13,997 bases of DNA from Comamonadaceae bacterium (GCA_947466165.1 CANIDW010000011.1:1-13997); one strand, 5' to 3'. Shown: positions 6,914-12,942, counted from the first letter of the stretch. The notes: a model not told the origin generated them from the sequence alone. Made by a program: numbers and translations.

Positions 6914-8367
6914 AGCGGTGCCGCCTTTGGAATCGGAATGTCCGCGTAGGTATATTGACCTGCCACTTCGGCCAGCGAAACTGGCCGCAGTGGTGCCCTG
7001 CCGGTAAAGCAACCCACGTCCTCCCGGCTGCCCACATGAATGGCAAGCAATGCTCCGGCAACGTCGCTGCAGGTACGGCCTTGGCAAGGGCCCATTCCGC
7101 ATCGCGTCCAAGCTTTGAGCTGATTCAAGTCGCGGGCACCCTCATGAGCAGCTGCATCAATTTCGGCGCGAGTGACATCCTCACATCGGCACACGATGGT
7201 TTCAGGCTTGATTGCAGCGACCGCACCTTCGCGCAATGCCATCAAGCCAGCCATGGCGCGACCGAAAAGTGCCGGTTTGCGCCGCTGCGAGAGCAGGGCA
7301 GTTCGCTCACGTGAGTAGTGCTCTGTGCTTATGCGACCCAAGTCATTTGCGCATGCCAATGCTGCCAGCTCGCCGTGCGCACCCGCAGCAGCGGCGCCGG
7401 CTACACCTGCACCATCGCCCGCTATGTACAAGCCCTTCACAGAAGTTCGGCCCATCTCATCGGACTCGGCGATCCATCCGCCACTTTCAGCCGCATAGCG
7501 ATGTCGAGCTCGCAAAAGACGAGTCACATCAGTGCCCGGCACCAAACCGTGTCCAACGGTCACGCAATCGACACTGAACACCCGCGCCGCGCCGCTTAAA
7601 GGTGCTCCGCTTGAGTCAACCGGCTTCACGTGCGCATCAAACCCTTGAGGCGTGGAGACAACAGAATCAATCCCGTGGCGGTAAAGTACAGGCACACCGG
7701 CCAGTCGCAAGTTGGCTTGCCAACGCAGCCCTTGCCACAACAGGTCCGGCCTGGCCTTGAGGGCCGGCAGCGTGAGCATCCAGTCAGTTCGGCTGGCCAG
7801 ATCAATGACAGCGGCAACTTGGCCACCTGCTTTCAAAATTCCATTCGCAACAGCCAAAAGTAGTGGCCCGTTACCCGCCACCAAAGTACTGCGCCCAGGC
7901 AGCATGTTCTGCGATTTCAACAAAATGGTTGCTGCTGCCAGTCCCATGACACCGGGCGCCGTCCATCCGGTAAATGGGATGACCCGTTCGGTTGTACCTG
8001 TAGCCACGAGCAAAGCGCTGGGCAACCAACTGACGGAACCCTCTGGGCTAATGACGTCCGTGCGCAGGTCACTGCCGATGTTCCAAACCTTGTGACCGAA
8101 GAGACAAACAACGCCCGCCTTTCTGAGTTCAAGGCGCAATGCGTCTCCATCGCGCGCTTCGGCTGATGAAGCCACTCCCGATAAGCGACTAAAGCCATCA
8201 GGCAAAGGGCGCCAAACTTGCCCGCCTGCGTCATTATTTTCATCTACGAGCACAACGCGCAAACCGCTGGCCTTTGCACGAAGCGCTGCCCGTGCGCCGG
8301 CCGGGCCAGCGCCCATGATCATTAAGTCAATTTTACGCAATGCCGAACTGTCTGCTTCATTAGTCAA
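6910..8367 (-). CDS. FAD/NAD(P)-binding oxidoreductase subunit with BFD-like [2Fe-2S] domain (HcnB/OoxA-like)
   Basis: About 485 residues from the start used here. The N-terminal dinucleotide fold has GAGPAG at 19-24 and VDENNDAGGQVWRP at 41-54. A second nucleotide motif, AGNGPLLLAVANGILKAGG, lies near 164-182, and an FAD-type GLYIAGDGAGVAG stretch near 312-324. The C-terminal BFD-like domain has C393-x-C395 (CRCEDVT) and C423-x4-C428 (CGMGPC), ligands for a [2Fe-2S] cluster. This architecture is the middle subunit of three-component dehydrogenases (HcnB, OoxA, D-hydroxyproline dehydrogenase), relaying electrons from the catalytic FAD subunit. The start is uncertain: TTG at 8367 overlaps the preceding gene's stop by 8 nt and leaves 18 residues before the fold; another TTG at 8403 would add 12 residues but has its purine-rich stretch too close. 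The 3' end overlaps the catalytic subunit by ATGA. Confidence 0.87.
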   Translation of the reverse strand: MTNEADSSALRKIDLMIMGAGPAGARAALRAKASGLRVVLVDENNDAGGQVWRPLPDGFSRLSGVASSAEARDGDALRLELRKAGVVCLFGHKVWNIGSDLRTDVISPEGSVSWLPSALLVATGTTERVIPFTGWTAPGVMGLAAATILLKSQNMLPGRSTLVAGNGPLLLAVANGILKAGGQVAAVIDLASRTDWMLTLPALKARPDLLWQGLRWQANLRLAGVPVLYRHGIDSVVSTPQGFDAHVKPVDSSGAPLSGAARVFSVDCVTVGHGLVPGTDVTRLLRARHRYAAESGGWIAESDEMGRTSVKGLYIAGDGAGVAGAAAAGAHGELAALACANDLGRISTEHYSRERTALLSQRRKPALFGRAMAGLMALREGAVAAIKPETIVCRCEDVTRAEIDAAAHEGARDLNQLKAWTRCGMGPCQGRTCSDVAGALLAIHVGSREDVGCFTGRAPLRPVSLAEVAGQYTYADIPIPKAAPL

Positions 8368-8686
8368 GATGTTGGCGCCTGAAAGTGAGGGTTTGCACGA
8401 CAAGTCCTTCAGTTACCGGGATCTGGCAGGCTGGAACCTGACGCAGTCCTACCCAGACAAGACACTCTTGGCAAGAACCCATCATGCAAAACATGCCGCG
8501 AGGTGAACTGTCGCGCGGACTTTCGCGCAATTCACGTTGGCCCGCTGCGAACAATGCCGCAGCAACGCTTTCACCAGCGAAAGCAGCCACAGCCTGATCG
8601 TCTACTGTGAATTGCAGTGCTTGACCACGCTGCACAGCCTTATCGACCCGCATTGACATTTTGGAACCAGAAGAAGAATTCGTCAT
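8360..8686 (-). CDS. Small [2Fe-2S] ferredoxin-like subunit of the oxidoreductase (HcnA/SoxA-like)
   Basis: This 108-residue protein is a 2Fe-2S-binding (Fer2_4 type) subunit. It has a short N-terminal strand region (LQFTVDDQAVAAFAGESVAAALFAAG, about 24-49) and then the cluster motif C67-x4-C72-x2-C75-x11-C87 in GMFCMMGSCQECLVWV...QVPACQIPV. Such proteins are the smallest subunit of HcnABC-like, opine-oxidase-like and sarcosine-oxidase-related complexes and complete the electron path with the BFD-like domain of the next subunit. It is the first gene of the minus-strand operon and overlaps the next. The ATG at 8686 gives an N-terminus MTNSSSGSKM that is Ser-rich and unconserved; internal ATGs at residues 10 and 12 are alternatives, and none has a strong ribosome site. 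The position directly opposite the ABC importer operon implies shared control. Confidence 0.87.
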   Translation of the reverse strand: MTNSSSGSKMSMRVDKAVQRGQALQFTVDDQAVAAFAGESVAAALFAAGQRELRESPRDSSPRGMFCMMGSCQECLVWVGLRQVPACQIPVTEGLVVQTLTFRRQHLD

Positions 8687-8745
8687 GAAAAATTGGTTGA
8701 AAAAAACTGGGTTTGGTTGCGCTTAGGTTTGTGCTTGAATTAAAG

Positions 8746-8774
8746 TTGACGGGCTTAAGATTATTGTATACATT
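8746..8774 (+). promoter_or_regulatory. Putative sigma70 promoter for the amino-acid ABC importer operon
   Basis: TTGACG at 8746-8751 matches a -35 box at 5 of 6 positions, and TACATT at 8769-8774 matches a -10 box at 4 of 6, with 17 nt between. This puts transcription start near 8782 and a leader of about 110 nt before the ATG at 8893. On the opposite strand, TACAAT (8768-8763) is a 5/6 -10 box for the oxidase operon, but without a good -35 upstream, so that promoter is less certain. Confidence 0.45.
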
Positions 8775-8782
8775 AAATATAC
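8763..8782. promoter_or_regulatory. GTATA/TATAC inverted repeat over the divergent promoters, candidate GntR/FCD operator
   Basis: The stretch contains TTGTATACA (8764-8772), nearly the TTGTATACAA dyad bound by several FCD-type GntR regulators, and a second half TATAC at 8778-8782 that pairs with GTATA (8766-8770). It overlaps the likely -10 elements in both directions, so a repressor here would control both operons. The GntR/FCD gene at 11899-12681 is the natural candidate binder; this is inference from motif and position. Confidence 0.35.
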
Positions 8783-8892
8783 GAAATTTATATAAGAAAA
8801 AATATCACGCTAATACTGTTGTCAATTTAGACCGCGAAGAAGGCATACGCCAAAAGTTTTTCCCATGCACTTTAAACCTTAAGGAGTTTTCG

Positions 8893-9726
8893 ATGAAGTT
8901 GTTCAAAAATCCCAGCCGCCGATCCTTTATGGCAACCACGTCTATTGCAATGATGTCGGGCTTGGCTGGCTGGTCCAGCCTAGCGTCTGCACGCACTCTG
9001 TCCGAGATCTTGTCAAGTAAGAAGCTAGTCGTCGGTGTCAACCCCACGCTGCCACCACTAGGAATATTCAACGATAAAAATGAAATCGATGGCTTCGATG
9101 TGGATGTTGCAAAGAAGTTCGGCGAACTATTGGGTGTCAAAACCGAAATCGTTCAAGTCGGCTCACCCGACCGTATCCCGTTTGTCAGTAGCGGCAAAAT
9201 CGACGCAGTGCTTGGTGCCATGACTATCACAGCCGAACGCCAAAAAGTCATTGACTTCACCGTCCCACTTCACACCGAAATTCTGGGCGTTTTGACTACC
9301 AAGGCCAAACCTTACAAGGATATGATGGACCTCAATGACTCGGCGGTTCGTTTGGTACAGGTTCGGGGATCCACGCCTGTCAAGCTGGCACAGGAAAAAC
9401 TGCCTAAAGCGCAGCTACTGCTTCTCGACAACTACCCAGACGCTGTTCGTGCTATTGCTCAAGGCCGTGCCGATGCCATGATCGACGTGATGGACTTCAT
9501 GACCGAGCACACAGCTAAACACAAGGTGGATTGGCGTATCGTGGATGCGCCGATTGATGTTTATTTCTGTGCCGTCGGCGTACAAAAGGGTAACGATGCA
9601 CTTCGTGAGAGACTCAACAGTGCCATCAAGGAACTGCATCGCAATGGTTATGTGGACGACCGTTGGAAAAAATGGTTTGGCGGCCCTATGCTGCAGGACC
9701 CACGCAGCCACGCCAGCTACAAATAA
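8893..9726 (+). CDS. Polar amino-acid ABC transporter substrate-binding protein (SBP_bac_3) with Tat-like signal
   Basis: A 277-residue periplasmic binding protein of the HisJ/GlnH class. The start ATG at 8893 has an ideal AAGGAG (8881-8886) with 6 nt spacing; a frame extending to 8713 is upstream read-through. The N-terminus reads KNPSRRSFMATTSIAMMSG: S8-R9-R10-S11-F12-M13 fits a twin-arginine export motif, with a weakly hydrophobic core and likely cleavage after ASA (31-33). The mature part has VVGVNPTLPPLGIFN (46-60), GFDVDVAKKFGELLG (67-81), AMTITAERQKVIDFTVP (109-125), VRGST (157-161) and ADAMIDV (193-199). By comparison with HisJ, R116 should hold the alpha-carboxylate and D198 the alpha-amino group, so the ligand is probably an amino acid or close analogue. 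First gene of the importer operon; the ligand's side chain cannot be predicted. Confidence 0.93.
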   Translation: MKLFKNPSRRSFMATTSIAMMSGLAGWSSLASARTLSEILSSKKLVVGVNPTLPPLGIFNDKNEIDGFDVDVAKKFGELLGVKTEIVQVGSPDRIPFVSSGKIDAVLGAMTITAERQKVIDFTVPLHTEILGVLTTKAKPYKDMMDLNDSAVRLVQVRGSTPVKLAQEKLPKAQLLLLDNYPDAVRAIAQGRADAMIDVMDFMTEHTAKHKVDWRIVDAPIDVYFCAVGVQKGNDALRERLNSAIKELHRNGYVDDRWKKWFGGPMLQDPRSHASYK

Positions 9727-9762
9727 AGGCCAGCGATCTCGCATAAGAAATCGACTCTATAA

Positions 9763-9785
9763 CGTCTGCGCCTAAGGCGCAGACG
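9763..9785 (+). promoter_or_regulatory. Perfect 10-bp hairpin between binding-protein and permease genes
   Basis: Arms CGTCTGCGCC (9763-9772) and GGCGCAGACG (9776-9785) pair completely around a 3-nt TAA loop; seven of ten pairs are G-C. No U-tract follows at once, so it is probably not an efficient intrinsic terminator. In ABC importer operons, hairpins in this position often protect the binding-protein message from 3' decay or weaken downstream transcription, giving more binding protein than permease. That role is inferred from position and structure. Confidence 0.6.
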
Positions 9786-9809
9786 ACGGATTCTTTTGCC
9801 CCTGCCATC

Positions 9810-10478
9810 ATGAACATTGATTTCGCGCCGGTTCTCGATCGCTTGCCCTATCTAATCAGCGGCGCATGGTTGAGTCTGCAAATTGCCTTTCTCGCGTTTG
9901 CGATGGGCATGCTGATCGGCTTGTTCGGTGCCTCAGTGCGATCCTATGGGCCGCGCTGGGCACAAGCCATGGTAGGCGGCTATGTGGTTTTTTTCACGAA
10001 CACACCGCAACTGATACAAATATTTTTTCTCTTTTTTGCGCTTCCAGATGCGGGAATCTTGCTATCACCATTACAAGCCGTACTGATCGGCATGACGCTC
10101 AATGCTGGGGCGTACCTCACCGAAATTCAGCGTGCTGGTTTCGAGTCGGTTCGCAAGCCCGAACTCGAAGCTGCAGAGACGCTGGGTTTTTCACGCTTTC
10201 AAACAATCCGCTTGGTCATACTTCCGCACATCGTTCGCGTGTTGTTCCCGCCACTCTCTAACCAATACATCCTGATGACGTTGGGGACTTCTATGGCTGC
10301 GGTATTCGGCGTGGAAGAACTGACAGGACGCACCTACAACATCAACTCTGAGACCTTCCGCTCAATCGAGGTCTTTTCAGTGGCCGCTGTACTGTATATC
10401 GCCATCACTTTGATAGCGACCTTATCACTGGCTTTTGTCGGAAAGCGTTTCTTTCGCGCCAAAATGAGGTGGTTTTGA
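9810..10478 (+). CDS. Amino-acid ABC transporter permease 1 (HisM/HisQ-like)
   Basis: A 222-residue inner-membrane protein of the polar amino-acid permease family. It has about five hydrophobic segments (roughly 18-40, 55-78, 85-105, 150-168, 187-210). The cytoplasmic EAA loop that docks the ATPase is E120-A121-A122-x3-G126 with ILPH at 137-140. The NTPQLIQIFFLFF stretch (64-76) and NAGAYLTEIQRAGFESV (98-114) are hallmarks of the family. The ATG at 9810 has no recognisable Shine-Dalgarno sequence, and together with the hairpin just upstream this suggests lower output than the binding protein. Its stop overlaps the next start by one base (TGATG). Confidence 0.92.
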   Translation: MNIDFAPVLDRLPYLISGAWLSLQIAFLAFAMGMLIGLFGASVRSYGPRWAQAMVGGYVVFFTNTPQLIQIFFLFFALPDAGILLSPLQAVLIGMTLNAGAYLTEIQRAGFESVRKPELEAAETLGFSRFQTIRLVILPHIVRVLFPPLSNQYILMTLGTSMAAVFGVEELTGRTYNINSETFRSIEVFSVAAVLYIAITLIATLSLAFVGKRFFRAKMRWF

Positions 10479-11167
10479 TGTGGAGTCAAATCGTTGAAGA
10501 ATTTCCGCGTTTTTTCGGCTATCACAATCTTATTTTCTTTGCCAAGGCATTGGGATCAACATTCGCGCTATCGGTGATTGGCTGCGTGGTTGGCTTTTCT
10601 GCCGGCTTTGTACTCGCCACACTGCGCATGAGCAAGAGAGCCAGCCTTATGCCGTTGAGGTTGATGACAACGGTGTTTATCGAGCTTTTTCGGCGCATCC
10701 CTTTTTTAGTAACACTGATGCTGGTTTTTTTCATTTTCCAAGGTCTGCAAGCAGATCTGAGCATGTTCAGCGTGGCACTTGTCAGCGTTTGCCTTATCGC
10801 GACTGCCTTCATAGCCGAGATCGTACGAAGCGGGCTCGAATCGGTGCATCAGAACCAGTGGGACGCAGCCGCTACTCTAAACTTCAGCTACTGGCAAACA
10901 CTTCAAATGGTGATTATCCCGCAAGCCTGGAAAATCATCTTGCCCCCAGCCTTTGGATTTTTTGTCCTGTTCATCAAGGACACTGCTCTGGCTTCTCAAA
11001 TTGGTGTTATCGAGTTGGCTTTTGCTGGAAAAGCTATGAGCAATAAAGGCTTTTCCGCCACTCTGGTTTACGGCACTGTTTTAATTCTTTATTTCATGTT
11101 GTCATATCCACTCTCTCGCTTTGGAAAATACCTGGAGACAAAACTTGCCCCAACTCGAAATCGTTGA
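10478..11167 (+). CDS. Amino-acid ABC transporter permease 2
   Basis: A 229-residue partner permease of the same family. The start chosen is ATG 10478-10480, which overlaps the upstream TGA by one base and has GAGGT 7 nt upstream; a GTG at 10469 in the same frame is less likely. Family landmarks are ELFRRIPFLVTLMLVFF (69-85), IAEIVRSGLESV (112-123) and the EAA-like loop D129-A130-A131 with IIPQ at 146-149. Two departures from consensus are visible: Asp129 replaces the usual Glu of EAA, and Asn135 stands where the conserved Gly is expected. Hydrophobic segments fall near 18-47, 63-88, 97-116, 153-171 and 196-212. It forms a heterodimeric channel with permease 1. Confidence 0.92.
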   Translation: MWSQIVEEFPRFFGYHNLIFFAKALGSTFALSVIGCVVGFSAGFVLATLRMSKRASLMPLRLMTTVFIELFRRIPFLVTLMLVFFIFQGLQADLSMFSVALVSVCLIATAFIAEIVRSGLESVHQNQWDAAATLNFSYWQTLQMVIIPQAWKIILPPAFGFFVLFIKDTALASQIGVIELAFAGKAMSNKGFSATLVYGTVLILYFMLSYPLSRFGKYLETKLAPTRNR

Positions 11168-11882
11168 CCTTAAAGCCAACTATGGTGCACAGACAGTGCT
11201 CGAACGCATTAACTTAAGCGTTGAAAAAGGTGAAATTGTTAGCTTGATCGGCGCATCAGGTTCTGGTAAGAGCACCCTTTTGCGTGTGCTAATGGGACTA
11301 TTGACGCCTATTGCTGGGAATGTGCAGATCAACGGGCAGACCATCGATTACAAGGACAGGGCTCAGCTTGGGCGGATTCGCTCACAAATGGCAATTGTGT
11401 TCCAGCAGTACAACCTGTTCCAAAATATGACTGTCCTAGACAACGTCACGGTAGCGCCAATCAAAGTCAAGGGAAGGCCGCGCAAGGAGGTCGAAGAATA
11501 TGCAATTGCCTTACTTCAGAAAGTCGGGATGGGTGCCAAACTTAAAGCCTATCCCGACGAGTTGTCTGGCGGACAACAGCAACGAGTGGCGATCGCCCGG
11601 GCGTTAGCATTGCAGCCCGATATCCTGTTGCTTGACGAGGTCACGGCCGCCCTTGACCCAGAACTGGTTACAGAGGTGCTAGACACTGTAAGGTTGCTTG
11701 CTGCTGATGGAATGACGATGTTCATCGTGTCCCATGAAATGAGTTTTGTGCGTGAGGTCTCCACCAAAGTCGTTTTCATGGACGGCGGCCATGTGATCGA
11801 AGCCGGTGATCCGCATCAGATCTTTGATCAACCGCAACAAGCGAGAACACGTGAATTTGTAGGCAAGATTCTGCGGCACTGA
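11145..11882 (+). CDS. Amino-acid ABC transporter ATP-binding protein (GlnQ/HisP-like)
   Basis: A 245-residue nucleotide-binding subunit with every expected motif: Walker A GASGSGKST (36-44), Q-loop VFQQYNLF (85-92), signature LSGGQQQR (140-147), Walker B ILLLDE (160-165), D-loop ALD (169-171) and H-loop His197 in FIVSHEM. The usual P after the Walker B Glu is Val (DEVTAALDPE), a mild variant. The start is taken as TTG 11145, because GGAGA (11133-11137) lies 7 nt upstream and the protein then begins MPQLEIVDLKANYGAQ as in the family; a TTG at 11121 would add eight residues. The gene overlaps permease 2 by 23 nt, so the four importer genes form one operon ending here. Confidence 0.93.
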   Translation: MPQLEIVDLKANYGAQTVLERINLSVEKGEIVSLIGASGSGKSTLLRVLMGLLTPIAGNVQINGQTIDYKDRAQLGRIRSQMAIVFQQYNLFQNMTVLDNVTVAPIKVKGRPRKEVEEYAIALLQKVGMGAKLKAYPDELSGGQQQRVAIARALALQPDILLLDEVTAALDPELVTEVLDTVRLLAADGMTMFIVSHEMSFVREVSTKVVFMDGGHVIEAGDPHQIFDQPQQARTREFVGKILRH

Positions 11883-11901
11883 GTCGTCAATTTGCGACTC
11901 A
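11880..11901. terminator. Short hairpin between convergent genes, possible bidirectional terminator
   Basis: Arms TGAGTCG (11880-11886) and CGACTCA (11895-11901) pair fully around an 8-nt loop. The stop codon of the ATPase gene (11880-11882) and that of the convergent gntR-type gene (11901-11899) are both inside the stem. No U-run follows in either direction, so termination would be weak or factor-assisted. Confidence 0.35.
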
Positions 11902-12681
11902 CGATCCAAAGTCGCTTACCAACCCGTTGCTTAAACGGGTCAGCGTGTAGCGAGCGAGATTGCGCAAGTGCGCGAGTACCGCTTCATCCGCACGTTTTTC
12001 GTCACCCGCAATATAGGCGTCTAGAATTGCCAAATGTTCTATTCGGTCTTCTTCAATGCGGTTAAAGGGATCAACCACTTCGAACAGTCGACATAAAACA
12101 CGCAGGTGCGCAATGGTCTCGGCCAGCATCGCATTGCCTGAGGCGCGCGCAAAAAGCCCGTGTATTTCATCATCAGCCTGCCAATGGCTTGAGCCTTGCT
12201 GACTCGAATCCAACGCAATGATATTTTCACGCAATGCCCGAATTTCGTCTGGTGGCACGCGCCCCATTGATAGGCAGACTGCTTGTGACTCAAGTCGTTC
12301 GCGCACCTGAAGGCATTGAAAATAGTGCGATGCCGTGATTCGGCGCACTGCATAGGAGCGGGCATTGGCTCGCACAAGCAAACCCTCTCCCTCAAGCCGA
12401 AGCAATGCTTCTCGCAAAGGAGTTCGGGACATCTGCAGTCGCTCTGCAAGTCGGCCCTCCACCAACACTTCTCCACCTGACAACTCTCGCTGAAGGATTA
12501 AGCGCCGGACGATGGCATAAGCGCGATCTGTCAAATTAGAAGTCGATTCAGAACTTGCATCTTCAGACTTTGATGCGGGCGAAACTTCGTGCTGAAGTAG
12601 GGCGTTGTTATTGCCCTTGGATTGGGTACGCTTCCCGAATGACAATGGCACCTTATTAGAAGATGTGACTTTGGTCTTCAT
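11899..12681 (-). CDS. GntR-family transcriptional regulator, FadR/FCD subfamily
   Basis: A 260-residue regulator with an N-terminal winged helix-turn-helix (about 49-115; core VEGRLAERLQMSRTPLREALLRLEGEGLL, 74-102) and a C-terminal all-helical FCD ligand domain (about 118-248). The FCD metal or ligand set is present: D170-x3-H174, H216 and H238. FCD regulators usually repress catabolic operons until the substrate or an intermediate binds. The ATG start at 12681 gives a 48-residue Ser/Lys-rich tail before the DNA-binding domain, longer than usual; no other Met lies before residue 84, so the tail may be real or a GTG/TTG start may be used. It converges on the importer operon and is the only regulator in the window. 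I infer that it controls the divergent promoters at 8687-8892 and perhaps itself. Confidence 0.92.
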   Translation of the reverse strand: MKTKVTSSNKVPLSFGKRTQSKGNNNALLQHEVSPASKSEDASSESTSNLTDRAYAIVRRLILQRELSGGEVLVEGRLAERLQMSRTPLREALLRLEGEGLLVRANARSYAVRRITASHYFQCLQVRERLESQAVCLSMGRVPPDEIRALRENIIALDSSQQGSSHWQADDEIHGLFARASGNAMLAETIAHLRVLCRLFEVVDPFNRIEEDRIEHLAILDAYIAGDEKRADEAVLAHLRNLARYTLTRLSNGLVSDFGS

Positions 12682-12687
12682 ATGCGT

Positions 12688-12811
12688 TGTCTACATTTTG
12701 TGTGCAATTGTGAAGAGCATACATCTATATTGGACTTCCCACGTTGCAGTAGACAGCTTGGTCAATTTGAATAAACGTTGCTTCCACATTTGCTTCTACA
12801 CCGCTGTAGAC
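12688..12811. repeat. Three GTAGAC/GTCTAC copies upstream of the gntR-type gene
   Basis: TGTCTAC (12688-12694), GTAGACA (12749-12755) and GTAGAC (12806-12811) recur at intervals of roughly 55-60 nt, the first inverted relative to the others. The third is half of a perfect dyad TCTACA-CCGC-TGTAGA (12795-12810). They sit upstream of the regulator start and could be its own operator sites; short repeats of this kind can also be coincidence. Confidence 0.25.
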
Positions 12812-12817
12812 CGCTTC

Positions 12818-12847
12818 TAACCTATTGATTTATATAGGTTATTTTTT
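12818..12847 (+). terminator. Terminator-like hairpin with T-run, no gene in front
   Basis: Arms TAACCTAT (12818-12825) and ATAGGTTA (12834-12841) pair fully across an 8-nt loop and lead into a run of six T (12842-12847). The stem is A+T-rich (two G-C pairs), so strength is doubtful. No plus-strand gene ends before it, so it is either chance or the leftover of a lost gene. Confidence 0.35.
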
Positions 12848-12857
12848 ATTGAAGCTG

Positions 12858-12902
12858 CTCATAATCCCTTGGTCTCAGGCTCAAGTCCTGTTGGAACCAT
12901 CA
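12858..12902 (+). pseudogene. 3' fragment of a tRNA-Met (CAT)-like gene, candidate attachment site or relic
   Basis: From CTCATAA (12858-12864, an anticodon loop with CAT at 12860-12862) the sequence follows tRNA order: an anticodon-stem 3' strand TCCCT, a TGGTC variable segment, a T-arm with CAGG (12876-12879), loop CTCAAGT (12880-12886) and CCTG (12887-12890), an acceptor-like TGGAACC, and ATCA in place of ACCA. Sequence before 12858 does not form the D arm, anticodon 5' strand or acceptor 5' strand, so no complete tRNA is possible. Changes at the T loop and CCA end show decay. Similarity starting at the anticodon loop and running to the 3' end is what tRNA-targeting integrases leave. It is followed at once by an intrinsic terminator. 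No integrase gene is visible in the window. Confidence 0.55.
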
Positions 12903-12907
12903 AATTT

Positions 12908-12942
12908 AAAGCCACTGAATTTGGAAGATCAGTAGCTTTTTT
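12908..12942 (+). terminator. Intrinsic terminator following the tRNA-like fragment
   Basis: Stem AAAGC (12908-12912) with GCTTT (12935-12939), one C-A mismatch, then ACTGA (12914-12918) with TCAGT (12929-12933), a 10-nt loop and a T-run at 12937-12942. The form and position match terminators that normally follow tRNA genes, supporting the reading of the preceding fragment. Confidence 0.65.

Noticed and set aside
6914..7111. 66-residue extension of the FAD subunit
   Set aside because: It overlaps the BFD-like domain of the preceding gene out of frame; the ATGA junction marks the true start.
3377..8686. A creatinine or N-methylhydantoin degradation operon
   Set aside because: A hydantoinase plus a sarcosine-oxidase-like trio is suggestive, but no N-carbamoylsarcosine amidase or creatininase is present, and the hydantoinase is of the metal-dependent dihydropyrimidinase type and not the ATP-dependent N-methylhydantoinase type.
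8713..8892. N-terminal extension of the amino-acid binding protein by 60 residues
   Set aside because: The ATG at 8893 has an ideal AAGGAG and begins a signal peptide; the extension has no family features and would cover the promoter region.
12605..12820. 71-codon plus-strand frame
   Set aside because: Antisense to the regulator's start and through promoter repeats; no recognisable motif or ribosome site.
12840..12902. Complete functional tRNA gene
   Set aside because: The D arm, anticodon 5' strand and acceptor 5' strand are missing and the CCA end is changed, so only a 3' fragment is supported.
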